Below are positions 61,965 to 64,000 of a stretch of 64,000 nt of DNA, piece by piece. The DNA lies in contig NZ_FNHN01000010.1 in NCBI RefSeq assembly GCF_900103525.1, forward strand, positions 1-64,000, in the 5' to 3' direction. The position numbers and the translations under genes were made by a program. Positions within the stretch are counted from its first letter, which is position 1; every line of letters starts with the position of its first letter. This stretch comes from Bacillus sp. OK048 (GTDB lineage: Bacteria > Bacillota > Bacilli > Bacillales > Cytobacillaceae). The notes beneath the pieces were generated by a model that was not told where the DNA came from, ran no database searches, and saw only the letters and a list, made by a program, of their open reading frames with translations.

Positions 61965-63083
61965 TCAACTATTGATCAAAACAGGTTCAGGCAGACCAAA
62001 AAGTTTTTTAGCATTATAGTATTGAATTTTTTCTCTTGTTTGTTTATTTAACCCTTTCAATGCCGCAACAGGCGAATCAAATTCCCAATGTGGGTAGTCT
62101 GAAGCAAACAAGAGTTTATCAGCGCCTACCATATCTATTAGTTGTTCGAGATGCTTGCGGTCCGCAGGCTCTGGCTCTATCATAGGCTGTGTACCAAACC
62201 AAAAGTGTTCCTTTACATATTCACTTGGCGGTCTTTTCACCCAAGGAACCTCTCTTCTAACTGCACGCCATTGAGTATCCATCATATATGTCAGTCCAGG
62301 TACCCAAGCAAAACCAGCTTCTATAAATGCTATTTTTAATCCTGGAAACTTTTCAAACATTCCGGAAAAAACCATATTTGCCAATTGTGACTGAAAAACT
62401 AACGAATGTGTGGATTGAGTTTCTACAAAATATCGTGGCGGACCTATTGGACCTGATTTAAATAGTCCTGTTGGGCCAACAGTTAAGTGAAAGGTTACAA
62501 CTAAATCATTCCGAACAGCTGCCTCCCAAATAGGATCGTAACGAGGATCACCCCATCCGCCAAAAGGAGAATGGATACCTAGTCCAACCTGTACCATTTG
62601 AGGATGACCGCCTACACGATCTATTTCTCTTGCAGCAGCTTCAGGATCCTGAGCTGCAACCAATACTGAACCAAATAGTCGTGAATCCTTAGCTAGCCAG
62701 TGCTCAATCAGCCATTCATTGTACGCCGGTGCCATTGCTGTTGCCATTTCACGCTGCGGTGCACCTGATAAAAAGAAGGTTCCATCCGTAAAAAGAATCG
62801 CATGTGAGTAATTATATTCGTCCATAACCTGCTTTTTGAAAAAGTCAACAGATGAACAGGCTGGTCCGCCCTCTGGTACCTTGCTATCTGCCCTAAGGCC
62901 GCCATTAACGGGTATTGTAAAATCGACTGTTGGTAAATGACCACGAAATTTACTTGCAATCATATAGTCTCTCCAGTAATCATCTAAGTAAGGTAATAAA
63001 TCCCTTTTGCGAACTGGATTAGGATGAATATCACAATCAATAATAGGAACTGGCCCTTGGAAATTTTTCTCCTCAGTTGACAT
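61965..63083 (-). CDS. Amidohydrolase-family (PF04909) metalloenzyme, copy 2
   Basis: 372 residues, the close paralogue of copy 1 at 40139: same VPIIDCDIHPNPVRKRDL start, AFIEAGFAWVPG and LLFASDYPHWEFDSP. Differences cluster around VVTFHLTVGPTGLFKSGP, which may line the substrate site. ATG at 63083 follows AAGGAGGTTG at proper spacing; an in-frame ATG at 63092 lies close to it. First gene of a unit with the CoA-transferase. Operator motif copy D is 130 bases upstream. Confidence 0.87.
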   Translation of the reverse strand: MSTEEKNFQGPVPIIDCDIHPNPVRKRDLLPYLDDYWRDYMIASKFRGHLPTVDFTIPVNGGLRADSKVPEGGPACSSVDFFKKQVMDEYNYSHAILFTDGTFFLSGAPQREMATAMAPAYNEWLIEHWLAKDSRLFGSVLVAAQDPEAAAREIDRVGGHPQMVQVGLGIHSPFGGWGDPRYDPIWEAAVRNDLVVTFHLTVGPTGLFKSGPIGPPRYFVETQSTHSLVFQSQLANMVFSGMFEKFPGLKIAFIEAGFAWVPGLTYMMDTQWRAVRREVPWVKRPPSEYVKEHFWFGTQPMIEPEPADRKHLEQLIDMVGADKLLFASDYPHWEFDSPVAALKGLNKQTREKIQYYNAKKLFGLPEPVLINS

Positions 63084-63181
63084 AAAACGCAACCTCCTTA
63101 ATATAGGTAATACTTAGTAGATCCGGAAACTACGAACTGTTGTTCAAATACAACCTAACAGTGCAGGTATAATACGTTTAA

Positions 63182-63195
63182 TACAAACGCTTACA
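63182..63195 (-). promoter_or_regulatory. cre-like site upstream of amidohydrolase copy 2
   Basis: On the minus strand TGTAAGCGTTTGTA differs from the cre pattern TGWAANCGNTNWCA in two positions. It stands 17 bases from operator motif copy D, a spacing like that at copy A. Confidence 0.4.
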
Positions 63196-63212
63196 TTTTT
63201 AAATTGTGAAGA

Positions 63213-63226
63213 TGAGCTCACTTTTA
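63213..63226 (-). promoter_or_regulatory. Island operator motif, copy D
   Basis: Plus-strand TGAGCTCACTTTTA, identical over 14 bases to copies A and B, 130 bases before the start of amidohydrolase copy 2. Confidence 0.7.
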
Positions 63227-63355
63227 ATTTATTATAAAACAAATGCAATGAATTGAAAAGTGTTTTATCTAAATTTTATGATACTTTTATTTATTCCGAA
63301 AATTCTAAGTATACTATTACTAATTGAAGATTAAATAGATTTTACAATTTTGCAG

Positions 63356-64000
63356 CTATAAACCTAGCTTTTTAGAAAGAATGACCTTCATAATCTCTGT
63401 AGTTCCAGCTGCGATCGTATCCATTCGAATATTTCGAAATCTGCGTGCCAGTGGATATTCTTCCATATAGCCAATACCACCATGCAGCTGCAAGCATTGA
63501 TAAGCAACCCGATTGGCCATTTCTGTAATCCACCACTTCGCCATAGCTACTCTCTTTTCATCTCTAGTTCCCTTAAGATGGCTAGCAGCTACCTCATCAA
63601 CAAATACTCGTCCTATTTCAATTTCCGTTGCCATTTCAACTATTTTAAATTGATTATGCTGAAATTTACTAATGGGTTGACCGAATGCAGTTCGATTTTT
63701 GGTATATTCTATAGTTAAATCCAAGACTGCTTCAGCCTCTGCTTGTGAACGAATGATTTGCACCAGACGTTCTTGTTGAAGGTTACTCATTAAATAGGAA
63801 AATCCTTTGTTTTCTTCTCCTAATAAGTTACTAATAGGTACACGGCAGTCATTGAAGTAATATTCACAGACCTCTGAAGCTTTTCTTCCCATTTTTTTCA
63901 TACTTTTCCCTTTTGAAAAACCCTTAGTTCCTTCTTCGACAAGGATTAGGCTAATTCCTTTATGTGGAGGAAAAACATCTGTTCGGGTTTTACAAGCGAG
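63356..64000 (-). CDS. Acyl-CoA dehydrogenase, C-terminal part (5' end beyond the window)
   Basis: The frame is open from the right edge to the stop at 63356, giving 214 residues. It starts inside the middle domain (TRTDVFPPHKGISLILVEEGTKGFSKGK), followed by KMGRKASEVCEYYFNDCRVPISNLLGEENKGF. The C-terminal helical domain has QLHGGIGYMEEYPLARRFRN and AGTTEIMK. A flavoprotein that makes the alpha-beta double bond in acyl-CoA. The internal ATG at 63901 is not the start. It fits a beta-oxidation-like step in the catabolic island. Confidence 0.92.
   Translation of the reverse strand, partial: LACKTRTDVFPPHKGISLILVEEGTKGFSKGKSMKKMGRKASEVCEYYFNDCRVPISNLLGEENKGFSYLMSNLQQERLVQIIRSQAEAEAVLDLTIEYTKNRTAFGQPISKFQHNQFKIVEMATEIEIGRVFVDEVAASHLKGTRDEKRVAMAKWWITEMANRVAYQCLQLHGGIGYMEEYPLARRFRNIRMDTIAAGTTEIMKVILSKKLGL

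Noticed and set aside
1-64000. CRISPR arrays, tRNA or rRNA genes, insertion sequences, prophage
   Set aside because: No regularly spaced repeats, no recognisable tRNA or rRNA sequence, no transposase or phage structural genes were seen on either strand.

Overview
The window looks like chromosomal DNA of a spore-forming Bacillaceae (low GC, strong AGGAGG-type ribosome binding sites, small acid-soluble spore proteins SspO, SspN and Tlp). The left part follows the Bacillus subtilis order sspO - citB - yneN - sspN - tlp - yneP - yneQ - plsY - yneT - parE - parC. The genus cannot be fixed from the sequence alone; a Neobacillus/Mesobacillus-type organism is a guess.

Layout. 1-21.5 kb: core region with aconitase (citB) and its regulatory region, an APH-fold kinase, a ResA-like thioredoxin, small spore proteins, a double-AAA SpoVK-like ATPase, a thioesterase, YneQ, a CPBP membrane protein, a CapA-like protein, plsY, a membrane-anchored GH18 protein, a GGDEF response regulator with a histidine kinase, a CoA-binding protein and topoisomerase IV. 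The most interesting gene here is a short HesB/IscA-like gene at 11401-11691. It has an in-frame TGA inside its metal-site motif and a bacterial SECIS-like hairpin 26 nt further on, so it is probably a selenoprotein that ordinary gene finding misses.

21.5-36.2 kb: mixed housekeeping and accessory genes. They include an XerS-like tyrosine recombinase with a perfect 16-bp inverted repeat just upstream, nanoRNase nrnB, a patatin-like lipase, a phenylalanine hydroxylase operon (phhB-phhA) with a cre-like site in its promoter, a membrane metallophosphoesterase, a second GH18 protein, trhO, and a hydrolase-DoxX-extradiol dioxygenase operon divergent from an XRE-cupin regulator.

36.2-64 kb: a catabolic island of about 28 kb, all on the minus strand. 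It holds CaiB/BaiF CoA-transferases, an acetyl-CoA hydrolase/transferase family protein, two near-duplicate amidohydrolases, a Rieske ferredoxin, dehydrogenases (ADH, two ALDH, four SDR), a SnoaL-like protein, an acyl-CoA dehydrogenase running off the right edge, an AbrB-family permease, a branched-chain-type ABC importer (with a fused permease-ATPase and two binding proteins) and a TRAP importer (with two binding proteins). Four transcription units are preceded by copies of one motif (TGARCTCACTTTTA on the plus strand), which suggests a single specific regulator. The genes fit uptake of organic acids or alcohols, oxidation of alcohol and aldehyde groups, CoA activation by transfer, and beta-oxidation-like steps. 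The substrate cannot be read from the sequence.
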